The notes beneath the pieces were generated by a model. The model saw nothing but the letters and a program-made list of their open reading frames with translations, had not been told where the DNA came from and ran no database searches. 64,000 nt of DNA, from the NCBI RefSeq assembly GCF_900454495.1, contig NZ_UGSI01000001.1, positions 4,032,501-4,096,500 on the forward strand, written 5' to 3'. Of this stretch, positions 39,557 to 48,725 are shown one piece after another. This DNA comes from Paenibacillus macerans. Lineage in GTDB: Bacteria; Bacillota; Bacilli; Paenibacillales; Paenibacillaceae. Both the position numbers and the translations under genes were made by a program. Each line of letters begins with the position of its first letter. The first letter of the stretch is position 1.

Positions 39557-40521
39557 GACGGCACACCTGAGACCCTTGCAAAAATCGGCACGTCCACTTT
39601 GGCGAGCAATTCCCTAAGCACCCTTTCGCCGCTGATTCCGGCGATTTTGGCTTCGGTTTTCAACACGATCCGGTGAACCAGCACCGCTTCCGCAACCGCT
39701 TTGACATCATCGGGCGTAACAAACGAGCGGCCCTTGAAATAAGCCATCGCCTGCGAAGCCCCCATCCAGGCCAGCGTGCCGCGCGGGCTGATGCCGAGGG
39801 AAACTTGCGGGTGACGGCGCGACGCGTCCGCCAGGCTGACCATATAACGTTTGACGACATCATCCACCAATACGCCCCGCACCTGCCGCTGCATCGCGGC
39901 GATTTCGTCGGGCAGCAGCACCGGCTTCAGCTCGGCGAGGGGATGCTGCTCCTGCAGCCGGCCAAGCATCTCAAGCTCCTGCTCCGGATTCGGGTACCCC
40001 AAAGTCAGCCGCATCAAAAAGCGGTCCAGCTGTGCCTCAGGCAGGCGGTAGGTCCCCTCGTATTCCAGCGGATTTTGCGTGGCCAGCAGCAAAAAAGGTT
40101 TCGGCAAAGCCCGGGTGACTCCGTCCACGGTCACCTTCCGCTCCTCCATCGCCTCCAGCAAAGCCGACTGCGTTCTTGGAGCCGCACGGTTGATTTCGTC
40201 GGCCAGCACGATATGGGAAAATACCGGGCCGGGCCGAAATTCAAACTGTCCGCTTTGCGCATGATAAACCGTGACTCCGGTAACATCGGAAGGCATCAAA
40301 TCGGACGTGAACTGGATGCGGCCAAACGACCCGCCGAGGCAAGCCGCCAGCGTCCGCACCAGCATCGTTTTGCCGACGCCGGGAACATCCTCCAGCAAAA
40401 TATGGCCTCCGTACAGCATGGCGACAACCGCCAGCTCGATTTCCCTTTTTTTTCCGACAATGACACGATCCACCCGGCTGACCAGCCGCTGCAGCAGATC
40501 ATGTACCTGTTCCTGATTCAT
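39553..40521 (-). CDS. MoxR-type AAA+ ATPase
   Basis: A 322-residue ATPase with Walker A GVGKTMLV, Walker B VLADEINRAAPRTQSALLEAMEE, sensor 1 LLATQNPLEYEGTY and sensor 2 region ISPRGTLAWM. MoxR proteins act as chaperones for maturation of membrane or metal-dependent complexes, often with vWA proteins such as DUF58. First gene of the three-gene minus-strand operon. The 130 bp upstream show no clear promoter. Confidence 0.95.
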   Translation of the reverse strand: MNQEQVHDLLQRLVSRVDRVIVGKKREIELAVVAMLYGGHILLEDVPGVGKTMLVRTLAACLGGSFGRIQFTSDLMPSDVTGVTVYHAQSGQFEFRPGPVFSHIVLADEINRAAPRTQSALLEAMEERKVTVDGVTRALPKPFLLLATQNPLEYEGTYRLPEAQLDRFLMRLTLGYPNPEQELEMLGRLQEQHPLAELKPVLLPDEIAAMQRQVRGVLVDDVVKRYMVSLADASRRHPQVSLGISPRGTLAWMGASQAMAYFKGRSFVTPDDVKAVAEAVLVHRIVLKTEAKIAGISGERVLRELLAKVDVPIFARVSGVPS

Positions 40522-40654
40522 CGTATCTCCTCCGTTTCTAGGCAGGCGGAAAACTTCCAGCCAATCTATCTACCAGTTTCCCCAGAAACTAGCGGAAATA
40601 GACGTGAATGAGAGATACGGGCAAAACAGTCCTGTCCCGGTCAAGCCGTGCCGG

Positions 40655-42187
40655 TTACAGTGCGGTCACCCGGCGTTCATCCTCGCGCAACGTGAGCGAA
40701 GCGATCGGATGACCCGCCGCTTCCATAAGAATCCGCAGCGGCACCCATAACGATTCGTTTTTGCGTTCGAAAATCAGGTCATATTTGACCTGGAGTTTTC
40801 CTGTAAGCTCCGAGGTCGCCGTTCCGGTGTTCGGATCGAAGGTCGCTTTCGCATTCCCCCATACGACGACGGCGCGTTGGTTGTCCCCGTCCCAATGGAC
40901 TTTGGCCCCAAGCCGTTCCATCGTTGTCCGCAGCGGGACAATATATTGCCCATCCTGCAGCCGGTACTCCCCGCTGTCCAGCCGGGTTTGCACGCCTCCC
41001 GCTTCTACCGTTAACGGCAAATCCGGACCGAACAAAGCGGCGTTGGGCACAACATTGGCTTTCACCCAGGCATCGGACGGGATGGTTCTATGTTTCTTTT
41101 TCATGGAAGGATCAAGATGAAATTGCACAGGCGGCTGATCGGGGGAAATCGCACGAAACTCGTACCCCTGCTTCTTATAATATTGAATGATTTTCGGCAG
41201 CGCCTTGACGGATTCCCCATGTCCCGCGCCATCGTGCATGAGCACAATGACCTCGTTTTGCCGGTTCGCCGATACGACGTTGTCTATGATTTCAGAAGCC
41301 GGAACTCCCTTCCTTTTGGAATCCCCGCTGTCCACGTTCCAGTCGAATACCTTATAGCCCCCGAGCTCAAGGAGGTTGAAATACGTTTCGTCAAAATGGC
41401 CGTACGTCCCGCCCGGAGCGCGCACCAGCGGCGTGCGTTTACCGGTGATTCCGCGCAGCACCTCTTCGGTGGCTTTGACCTGCTTCCAAAAATGGCCGAA
41501 GCTGTCGTAAAGCTCCTTGTATTCATGGTTATAGGTATGGTTGCCGAGCTTATGCCCGGCATCCTCGATCCGCCGGATCATCTCGGGGTAGCGTTTCGCC
41601 TGCTCGCCAAGCACAAAGAAAGTTCCCGGAACGTCCTCTTTTTTCAAAATAGCCAGCACTTCATCCGTAAGCGAACTAGGCCCGTCGTCAAAGGTAAGAT
41701 ACACCACTTTGCCGTCGGTATTATCGTTGGCCTTATTGGCGGCTTTATCAGCGGCTTTAACAGTCGCTTTACCGTCCGCCGGTTTGGCCTTGGCCGTCTC
41801 ATTTGCTGCAGCCTGCGCCGGCGTTTCCGATGCCGCTGCGGCTGCCGTTCCCCCCGCCGCCATGACAGTCCACGCAGCAGTTGCTGCCCCTCCCTCCAGC
41901 CGTTCGGGAGCCGCCTCGTTCGCCGCGACTTGTTCGGCCGCCGCCGCAAGCGGCACAGCATTCGCTCCCAGCGCCCCCGTCTCTTTTTCCCCGGTATGTT
42001 CCCCCGCTTTTGCCGTGCCCTTATTTGTTGCCGACGCATCTGCCGGCGGCTGGGCCAGCGCATGCGCCGCGATTTCCGGCCACCCCTGCGGCTCGGCGCC
42101 AAGCGGGACACTAACGACCCAAACCAGCGCCGTTAAAAGCAATACCGTACGAATGACCATTAGACCGGATTTCCATTTTTTGTTCAT
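40655..42187 (-). CDS. Polysaccharide deacetylase with copper-amine-oxidase-type stalk domain
   Basis: A 510-residue secreted protein. It has a signal anchor (about 8-30), an Ala/Glu/Lys-rich low-complexity spacer (about 50-155), and a NodB domain with TFDDGPS, metal His pair in NHTYNHE, RAPGG, DWNVDSGD and VLMHDG, so all five family motifs are intact. The C-terminal 110 residues are a CuAO-N1-like stalk (YIVPLRTTMERLGAKVHWD, WVPLRILMEAAG), usual in Paenibacillus surface proteins. It probably deacetylates peptidoglycan or another glycan. It is a single gene; the stop is 133 bp from moxR. Confidence 0.93.
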   Translation of the reverse strand: MNKKWKSGLMVIRTVLLLTALVWVVSVPLGAEPQGWPEIAAHALAQPPADASATNKGTAKAGEHTGEKETGALGANAVPLAAAAEQVAANEAAPERLEGGAATAAWTVMAAGGTAAAAASETPAQAAANETAKAKPADGKATVKAADKAANKANDNTDGKVVYLTFDDGPSSLTDEVLAILKKEDVPGTFFVLGEQAKRYPEMIRRIEDAGHKLGNHTYNHEYKELYDSFGHFWKQVKATEEVLRGITGKRTPLVRAPGGTYGHFDETYFNLLELGGYKVFDWNVDSGDSKRKGVPASEIIDNVVSANRQNEVIVLMHDGAGHGESVKALPKIIQYYKKQGYEFRAISPDQPPVQFHLDPSMKKKHRTIPSDAWVKANVVPNAALFGPDLPLTVEAGGVQTRLDSGEYRLQDGQYIVPLRTTMERLGAKVHWDGDNQRAVVVWGNAKATFDPNTGTATSELTGKLQVKYDLIFERKNESLWVPLRILMEAAGHPIASLTLREDERRVTAL

Positions 42188-42331
42188 CGTTTTTTCTACC
42201 TCCGCCGCTATAAGTAAAATGAAATTATATGAATCGTTTGGCTTTCTGGTAGATTGTATGAAGCTAGAAACGGAAATAGACTTGCAACGGACCGTAATGA
42301 ACCGTAATGACCTTTTTTGCTCCTTTCCCGC

Positions 42332-42643
42332 CCACTAGCGTTGCATTAAATCCGACCTACAATTTCTCGCCACCACATTCTAACGGTTGCCACAGCCGCT
42401 ATTTGCTCCAATATCGCCGTTTTCAAATTCTAACGGTTGCCATAGCGCTTATTTAGCTAAAACCCGGCGATTTTGGCTCAGATTTGAGCAGATAACCGCG
42501 CTCACAACCGTTAAAATTTAGAAAGGGTCTTTTTTGGCAAAATAGCCACTAATACAACCGTTAGATTTTTGGCGTGATCTCAAATGGAATTGCGGGCAAG
42601 GTGTACCAGAGATTTTGTGTGGGCGTTAATGCAACGCCAGTGG
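42332..42643. mobile_element. MITE-like element, copy A
   Basis: A 312-bp noncoding segment bounded by 18-bp inverted ends: CCACTAGCGTTGCATTAA and, on the other strand, CCACTGGCGTTGCATTAA (17 of 18). Inside are several copies of TTCTAACGGTTGC and its complement (CAACCGTTAGA, CAACCGTTAAA), which could fold. A related element with the same ends lies at 48264-48536. No transposase is present, so it would need one in trans. Confidence 0.75.
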
Positions 42644-42754
42644 ATTTCCCGAGTATTTCCCATTCTAAAGGACGCAGATGCCGCTATTCGGCTCCACAAG
42701 GCAAGTTTTTAAAGAATTACTGTAAATAAAGGCTTCTGAGTCCGTTACAAAAAG

Positions 42755-42784
42755 AAAAAACCGCCGGGGAAATGGCGGTTTTTT
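42755..42784. terminator. Strong bidirectional hairpin
   Basis: AAAAAACCGCC/GGCGGTTTTTT with an 8-nt loop has A- and T-runs on both sides. About 60 bp nearer bcp, a second perfect 9-bp stem TTGATTGGA/TCCAATCAA (42836-42857) could also end bcp transcription. Confidence 0.85.
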
Positions 42785-42887
42785 GATGGTCCCCCATCGG
42801 GAAGGTGACCTGAGCCTTAGGCGGGGCGGCAGTTTTGATTGGAAAAATCCAATCAAGCGGCGTTTTTCCCATTCAAGAAGTTTATCA

Positions 42888-43376
42888 TCATCCCCGCCCA
42901 CCGGCCGCCTCTTTAACGGCCTCCAGCACCTCGTCGGCATGGCCTTTGACCCTGATGCCGCGCCAAGCCTTCAGCAGCTTCCCTTCTTCATCGATCAAAA
43001 AAGTGGAACGGACGATACCTTCGAATTCGCGGCCGTACATTTTTTTGAGCTGCCAAACGCCGTACTGCCGGCAAACTTCATGATCCTCGTCCGCGAGCAG
43101 CGGAAAGGTGATTCCCTGCTTTTGGCTAAAGCGGTCGTGCGACTTAACCGAATCCCCGCTGATCCCCAGCACGGCCGTACCGTATTCGGCAAACAACGCG
43201 CCGAGATCGCGAAAATCGCAGGCTTCCTGGGTGCAGGCCGGCGTGGAATCTTTTGGATAAAAATAAAGGACGACCTTGCGTCCGCGAAACTGCTTCAGCG
43301 ATACCTCTTCTCCCCCGCTCGCGGGAAGCCGGAAATCCGGAACGGGCTTGCCCGCCTCCAGTTGATGCTCCGTCAT
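42888..43376 (-). CDS. bcp: Thioredoxin-dependent thiol peroxidase (BCP)
   Basis: A 162-residue peroxiredoxin of the BCP/PrxQ class. The peroxidatic Cys lies in DSTPACTQEACDF, with the second Cys five residues later as resolving Cys (CxxxxC). YFYPKD and the later Arg in IVRSTFLID are family residues. It reduces peroxides with thioredoxin. AAGGAGG lies 6-8 nt before the ATG. Single gene, divergent from the LCP gene. Confidence 0.96.
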   Translation of the reverse strand: MTEHQLEAGKPVPDFRLPASGGEEVSLKQFRGRKVVLYFYPKDSTPACTQEACDFRDLGALFAEYGTAVLGISGDSVKSHDRFSQKQGITFPLLADEDHEVCRQYGVWQLKKMYGREFEGIVRSTFLIDEEGKLLKAWRGIRVKGHADEVLEAVKEAAGGRG

Positions 43377-43506
43377 ATGCGTATCCTCCTTAAAGCTCCT
43401 AAACCTAAAATTGATTGTATTTGTAAAAAAAATTATAATGTAATGTTATTAGGATATCTATATATGAAATTCGAACTTATCGTTTTTTCTGAAAGGAACG
43501 AACATA

Positions 43507-44631
43507 ATGACGAAACGCACAAAACGCGCGATCCTCTGGTCGGTGATCGGAGTCGTGGTCGCAATCGCCGCATTCGTGGCCTATTATTTTATCGCGATAT
43601 ATAATCAGGTGGACAATTTTAAGAAAGAAGGAGAAGACTCCCCTTTCTATAATGTTCAGCCTACCGAAACCAAAGCCGAGGAGCCTCCGAAATGGGAAGG
43701 AACGGAACGGGTCAATATTCTGCTGATGGGCGTGGATGCCCGCGGCCTGAAAAAAGGGGAGATCCCCCGCTCCGACACGATGCTGGTCGCTTCCCTGGAT
43801 CCTGTCACCAAAAAGGCCTATCTCTTCTCTATTTTGCGCGATACCTATACGAATATTCCGGACTACGGCAAGGAACGGATTAATACGGCGATCACCCACG
43901 GCCCCAATACGGCGATGAAGGCGGTGTCCGATTTGCTCGGCATCCCGATCCAGTATTATGTTTACACCGATTTCCAAGGCTTTATCGAGCTGGTGGACGC
44001 GGTCGGCGGCGTCGATTTTTACGTGGAAAAAGACATGCGTTACACCAGTAAAGCGGATAACCATGAATACGACATCGATCTGAAAAAAGGCCAACAGCAT
44101 CTGGACGGCAAAACGGCGCTGCAATACGTGCGCTTCCGCCATGACGCCATGTCCGACTATACCCGGACGGAGCGGCAGCGCAACTTCCTGAAAGCCGTCG
44201 CGGATAAGCTGAAGTCGACGACTTCGATCATGATGCTGCCTTCGATTTTGGAGAAAGTGAATCCTTATATCGACACGAACCTGTCAGTGCAGGATATGTG
44301 GAAGCTGGCCACCGTCGGCTACGACAGCCAGCTGGCAGCAAGCGAACAGATTCCCCCGATGGAGTTATTGAAGGAAGAAACCGTCGGCGGATCGGACGTA
44401 CTGGGCATTCGCAGCGAAGACGAACTGAAGCAGTACGTTCAGGATGTGTTCAACAAGGCGGAAGAATCCAAACCGGAGGACGGCAGTCAAAATTCCACGG
44501 AGGACAGCGGCGGCTCCGATAGCGGCAGCGATAAAAGCAACGCCGGAAATAGCGGCAATACAAGCGCCGGAAACAGAACGGGGAGCAGCGCTGACGGCGG
44601 CGGAACGGCGGCGGTAAAGCCGGCGTCTTAG
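43507..44631 (+). CDS. LytR-CpsA-Psr (LCP) family ligase
   Basis: A 374-residue protein: short cytoplasmic lead, TM at about 8-30, then the LCP domain with NILLMGVDAR, PRSDTMLVASLDP, SILRDTYT, VDAVGGVDF and LQYVRFRHDAMSDYTRTERQR. The Asp and Arg residues of these motifs bind the polyprenyl pyrophosphate. LCP proteins attach teichoic acids or polysaccharide to peptidoglycan. The last 60 residues are a Ser/Gly/Asn-rich tail of unusual length, probably disordered. AAAGGAACG lies upstream. Confidence 0.95.
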   Translation: MTKRTKRAILWSVIGVVVAIAAFVAYYFIAIYNQVDNFKKEGEDSPFYNVQPTETKAEEPPKWEGTERVNILLMGVDARGLKKGEIPRSDTMLVASLDPVTKKAYLFSILRDTYTNIPDYGKERINTAITHGPNTAMKAVSDLLGIPIQYYVYTDFQGFIELVDAVGGVDFYVEKDMRYTSKADNHEYDIDLKKGQQHLDGKTALQYVRFRHDAMSDYTRTERQRNFLKAVADKLKSTTSIMMLPSILEKVNPYIDTNLSVQDMWKLATVGYDSQLAASEQIPPMELLKEETVGGSDVLGIRSEDELKQYVQDVFNKAEESKPEDGSQNSTEDSGGSDSGSDKSNAGNSGNTSAGNRTGSSADGGGTAAVKPAS

Positions 44632-44672
44632 GCTTAAGCTTAAACTTAAGCCGAGGATCACGCGCCGAAACA

Positions 44673-44778
44673 CATCCGGCGGGAGCCAGAGGATCAAGGC
44701 TCCGCCGGATGCGATCCTCCCGGAACCCCCGGATTCTGCGAAACTGAGTTGTTTCAGGGACGCGGCTCCGGGGTTTTT
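44673..44778 (+). terminator. Hairpins and terminator after LCP gene
   Basis: First a 14-bp stem at 44673-44687/44698-44711 (CATCCGGCGG/CCGCCGGATG), then AACCCCCGGA/TCCGGGGTT (44724-44733/44767-44775, one bulged C) followed by TTTTT, with an inner GAAAC/GTTTC hairpin. The second looks like the functional terminator. Confidence 0.65.
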
Positions 44779-44962
44779 CAAATTTTTTTGAACAAAATTA
44801 GGCTCAACCTAATAATCAGCGCTTTACAGGGAAGGCCGGTGGGGGGGCGGCAGATCAACATCCGCTGTCCGGACGCTTTGCACGATTATCCCGTTTGATC
44901 CGGAAGCTCAGAGGAAGATAAATTTAGAGAAGAAAATAGGTTTGGGAGAAGTAGACATGTTT

Positions 44963-45000
44963 GAGATCGTTAGTTCGAGATCGTTAGTTCGAGATCGTCA
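44963..45000. repeat. 14-bp tandem repeat
   Basis: GAGATCGTTAGTTC occurs twice in full and a third time in part (GAGATCGTCAG). It lies in the 590-bp gap between the LCP and hemL genes; the rest of the gap shows purine-rich sequence and no clear gene. Confidence 0.8.
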
Positions 45001-45224
45001 GACAGGTTTGTGAGAAGGAGGTTTAGGGAGAAGTGAAGCAGACCTGACAGGAGGAATGGGGCAAAACACCGAAAAAAATGAAAGTGCCGAGAACAGCCCC
45101 CACCCTCTACCCCCTGAACAAGAGGGATAATTGTGCAAAGCAGCATGCAGGGATACCAAGGCACGAAAAGCTATAGACAGCCACCTCAGAGCCAAAAATT
45201 ATCTTCGAAAGGAAGTTTTGCTTT

Positions 45225-46538
45225 ATGAACCGATCGCAATCCGAACATCTATATGAGGAAGCGCTCAAACATATCGTCGGCGGCGTCAACAGCCCCTCCC
45301 GGTCTTTTAAAGCGGTGGGCGGCGGGGCGCCCGTTTTTATGAAAAAAGCCGAAGGCGCGTATTTTTGGGACGTGGACGGCAACCGCTACGTCGATTATTT
45401 GGCCGCCTACGGGCCGATCATTACCGGACACGCCCATCCGCATGTGACGCGGGCCATTCAGGAGGCGGCGGCGAACGGGACGCTTTACGGCACGCCTACC
45501 GAGCTGGAAATCCGGCTTGCCAAAATGCTGAAAGAAGCGATCCCTTCGATGGACAAGGTCCGCTTCGTCAACTCCGGCACGGAAGCCGTCATGACGACGA
45601 TCCGCGTCGCCCGCGCCTATACGAAGCGCAACAAAATCATCAAATTCGCCGGCTGCTACCACGGCCATTCCGATCTCGTGCTGGTCGCGGCAGGCTCCGG
45701 CCCGTCCACGCTCGGCATTCCCGACAGCGCCGGCATTCCGACGAGCATCGCGCACGAGGTGATCACCGTGCCGTTTAACGATGCGGCGGCGCTGAAGGAT
45801 GCGCTGGACCGGTGGGGCGACGACGTTGCCGCGGTCATGGTCGAGCCGATCGTCGGCAATTTCGGCATGGTGATGCCGAAGCCCGGCTTCCTGGAAGACC
45901 TCTGCCGGCTAGCGCGGCAGTACGGCGCCCTCGTCATTTACGACGAGGTCATTACGGCCTTCCGCTTCCATTACGGCTCGGCGCAAACTTACGCCGGGCT
46001 TGAGAACCACGAGGCGATCCGGCCGGACCTGACCGCGCTCGGCAAAATCATCGGCGGCGGCCTGCCGATCGGCGCGTACGGCGGCAGCAAGGAGATCATG
46101 GAGCAGGTGGCGCCGCTCGGTCCGGCCTATCAGGCCGGGACGATGGCCGGCAACCCGGCCTCCATCTCCGCGGGCATCGCCTGCCTGGAGGTGCTGCAGG
46201 GGGCCGGCGTCTACGCAGAGATGGACCGCCTCGCCGCGAAGCTGACGGACGGCCTGGCCGGCTCGGCCCGCCGGCACGGGGTGCCGCTGACGATCAACCG
46301 CATCCGCGGATCGTTTTCGACGCACTTCTGCGATCACCCCGTCACCAATTATGACGAGGCCCAGGACACCGACAGCGAAGCGTTCGCCGCTTTTTTCCGG
46401 GCGATGCTAAACCGCGGCGTCAATCTCGCGCCGTCGAAATTCGAAGCCTGGTTCCTGACGACCGCGCATACGGAAAGCGACATCGATTTTACGCTCGAAG
46501 CCGCCGAAGCGGCGTTTAAGGAAATCGCCGGCAAGTAA
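45225..46538 (+). CDS. hemL: Glutamate-1-semialdehyde 2,1-aminomutase
   Basis: A 437-residue PLP-dependent class III aminotransferase that makes 5-aminolevulinate for haem and corrinoid synthesis. It has NSGTEAVMTTIRVAR, CYHGHSD, the Asp of VIYDEVITAFR and the PLP Lys in ALGKIIGGGLPIGAYGG, then AGTMAGNP, typical of HemL and not of other aminotransferases. No other hem gene is adjacent; such lone copies often are a second GSA aminomutase (GsaB). AAAGGAAG precedes the ATG. A weak hairpin lies at about 46546-46576. Confidence 0.94.
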   Translation: MNRSQSEHLYEEALKHIVGGVNSPSRSFKAVGGGAPVFMKKAEGAYFWDVDGNRYVDYLAAYGPIITGHAHPHVTRAIQEAAANGTLYGTPTELEIRLAKMLKEAIPSMDKVRFVNSGTEAVMTTIRVARAYTKRNKIIKFAGCYHGHSDLVLVAAGSGPSTLGIPDSAGIPTSIAHEVITVPFNDAAALKDALDRWGDDVAAVMVEPIVGNFGMVMPKPGFLEDLCRLARQYGALVIYDEVITAFRFHYGSAQTYAGLENHEAIRPDLTALGKIIGGGLPIGAYGGSKEIMEQVAPLGPAYQAGTMAGNPASISAGIACLEVLQGAGVYAEMDRLAAKLTDGLAGSARRHGVPLTINRIRGSFSTHFCDHPVTNYDEAQDTDSEAFAAFFRAMLNRGVNLAPSKFEAWFLTTAHTESDIDFTLEAAEAAFKEIAGK

Positions 46539-46628
46539 AAGAATCGCGCTTTCGGCGTAAAAACCGCGCCTTTTTGTGGCTCAAAACCAAAAAAGGCGCT
46601 TGGCAGCGCAATCAGGCATAAAAATCAG

Positions 46629-46859
46629 GTTATCCAAGAAACTCCGGGGAAAATATAGAGGCAAAAAATGTCCCTATTCCAGCGCTATCCGTTCATTCGA
46701 GAGAAATAGAGGCGATTTATGTCGCTATTTTCCCCGGTCGCAAGGAAATGCCGGCGTTCTGGACCGTTCACAGGAAAATAAGTACATAAAATGCCGCTAA
46801 AGGGGATGAACAAGTTAGGTTTCGGATAATAGGTACCTAAAGTGCCGCTATTTTGACGG
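46629..46859. repeat. Dispersed intergenic repeat family 1, copy 2
   Basis: Second copy of the element at 12676-12897, same orientation in this window, about 230 bp. It keeps the four internal units (GAGGCAAAAAATGTCCCTATTCC, ATTTATGTCGCTATTTT, ACATAAAATGCCGCTA and CCTAAAGTGCCGCTATTTT in part) and the exact core AAAATAAGTACATAAAATGC. It lies between hemL and the BASS transporter gene. Confidence 0.75.
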
Positions 46860-47051
46860 TTCCGTTGACGACGTGACGACGACGGTTGGCCGATCCAATA
46901 GCCGGCTGTCAAACACCGATTTCTAGGTTGAGCGCCCTTTTGTTTCCTTTTTTCGGTTTGGTTTTCACCGGGCGGTCACAAATGACGGGCGCTGTCCCAT
47001 TTACGATTCTCTCAGGGCGGGTCTATACTAGAAGAAGCAGAAGTATAAAGG

Positions 47052-48032
47052 ATGTTGCTGGAAATGCTGCAAACCGTAAACCGACAACTGAACCGGATGA
47101 TGCCTTTGATTACCCCGACCAGTATCTTGATCGGGGTGTTGTGCGGCGGCAGCTTGGCCGCTTATACGTACTTGTCCCCGTGGCTGTTCGCTTTTATGAC
47201 CTTTGCCGGGAGCATCAGCCTGAGCTTCAGGGACTTTTTGAATGTGCTCAAAAAGCCCCTCCCCTTGATCCTCTGCCTGTTCATCCTCCATTTGGCGATG
47301 CCTTTGATCGCCATGGGCTTGGGGCATCTCGCGTTCCCCGGGGATTTTTACACGATTACCGGATTTATTCTCGCCGCCGCCATTCCGACCGGAGTCAGCA
47401 GCTTCGTATGGGTCGGCATCTACAAGGGCAACATCGCCCTTACCTTGTCGATTATCCTGATCGACACGATTCTGGCGCCTTTCGTCGTTCCCGGCATCCT
47501 GTCGCTGCTGGTCGGCACGAACGTCCATCTCGACGCCGCCGCGATGATGGGCAGCCTGTTCTGGATGATCGTCGTCCCCTCGCTGCTCGGCATGCTGCTG
47601 AACCAGTGGAGCAAAGGGGCGGTCATCGCGGCTTGGAGCCCGTGGCTGAACCCGTTTTCCAAGCTGGCCATGGCTATCGTCGTGGCGATCAACGGCGCGG
47701 TCGTCGCCCCTTATTTGATGAATTTCAGCTTGCGGCTGTTGGGTCTTGCGGCCATTATCGTTTTGCTTGCCACGATCGGCTACCTGCTGGGCTTTGGCTT
47801 TTCGGGGGCGATGCGCTTGAACGAAGCCGACAAGGTTGCGCTCGTCTTCAACGGCGGCATGCGCAACATCAGCGCCGGCGCGGTGTTGGCCGTCACCTAT
47901 TTCCCGGCCCCGGTTGCCGTTCCGGTCGTGCTTGGCATGGTGTTCCAGCAGATGATGGCCTCTCTGGTCGGCTATGTGCTCGGCCGTCAATCCCGTACGC
48001 AGGAGCGGACCGACACAGCCTCCGCTGCCTGA
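47052..48032 (+). CDS. BASS-family (bile acid:sodium symporter-like) transporter
   Basis: A 326-residue membrane protein with nine to ten TMs. The N-terminal half has FMTFAGSISLSFRDF, then AAAIPTGVSSFVWVGI and ALTLSIILIDTILAPFVVP. The second crossover motif is FNGGMRNISAGAVLA. These match the SBF/BASS fold, whose members carry bile acids, pantoate, pyruvate or other organic anions with Na+. The substrate cannot be told. ATG at 47052 has AAAGG directly before it; an ATG four codons later (47064) has AAGGA at better distance and may be used. Confidence 0.9.
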   Translation: MLLEMLQTVNRQLNRMMPLITPTSILIGVLCGGSLAAYTYLSPWLFAFMTFAGSISLSFRDFLNVLKKPLPLILCLFILHLAMPLIAMGLGHLAFPGDFYTITGFILAAAIPTGVSSFVWVGIYKGNIALTLSIILIDTILAPFVVPGILSLLVGTNVHLDAAAMMGSLFWMIVVPSLLGMLLNQWSKGAVIAAWSPWLNPFSKLAMAIVVAINGAVVAPYLMNFSLRLLGLAAIIVLLATIGYLLGFGFSGAMRLNEADKVALVFNGGMRNISAGAVLAVTYFPAPVAVPVVLGMVFQQMMASLVGYVLGRQSRTQERTDTASAA

Positions 48033-48263
48033 CGCTGGGCCTTCCGCAATCTGTACAACTGCAGAATCCGCCTAAACTCTGCTGCATAAGAAGTTCACGC
48101 CGGCCCTGCGTTTTTTTGCTAATCCGTTTTTCGTCCCACAGCTTTTCCTTCTCACGGAATGTCAGACTTCCGGTTTATCGGCCCTCCAGTGTTTCTGCCC
48201 TTCCCGTTTCCCGGCTCTCATTCCGTCCCCTTCCGTCTCATTCCGTTCTCTTCCGAACCTTGC

Positions 48264-48536
48264 CACACTAGCGTTGCATTTAAATCTGGCAAAATACATT
48301 TTCTGGACACATCAGTATTCTAACGGTTGCCATGGAGCTTATTTCATTGAAACCGGTAATTTTTGCTCGGATCCAGGCTAATAACGGCGTTCGCAACCGT
48401 TAGAATTTAGAAAAGGCCTTTTTTCGGCAAATAACCACTGCTGCAACCGTTAGATTTCCGGCGAGCGGACAGTATCGATTCGAAAGCCAACGCTTATAAA
48501 GAAACCTTGAGCAAAAGTTAATGCAACGCCAGCGAC
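48264..48536. mobile_element. MITE-like element, copy B
   Basis: About 270 bp with ends CACTAGCGTTGCATTTAA and, inverted, CGCTGGCGTTGCATTAA. Internal blocks ATTCTAACGGTTGCCAT, GCAACCGTTAGAATTTAGAAA and CTGCAACCGTTAGATTT recur in copy A (42332-42643) in the same order. It is more diverged and about 40 bp shorter. Upstream, 48040-48260 is T/C-rich and shows no gene. Confidence 0.7.
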
Positions 48537-48725
48537 CTTGCCAGTTACTTTCTTCTGCTTTGCTGCTGTTCTTCATCAGCGCTTTTCCGTATAATAGAAT
48601 ACAAACTATATAAGTTGATGCATTCACCCGCCCTCTCAATAGTTCAACAAGAAACTAATAAAGGGCACTGTACACGGCCTTCGGGCAAAAAAACAGCGAA
48701 ATCTTAGATAAAGGATGGGAGTACT

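Noticed and set aside
47028..47990. Long minus-strand frame of 320 codons opposite the BASS transporter
   Set aside because: Full overlap with a clear membrane protein gene and an Arg/Gln/His-rich product typical of an antisense shadow in GC-rich DNA.
48540..48725. Search for an S-box (SAM) riboswitch before the MetE-like gene
   Set aside because: The short region has no GAGGGA-type core or matching helices.
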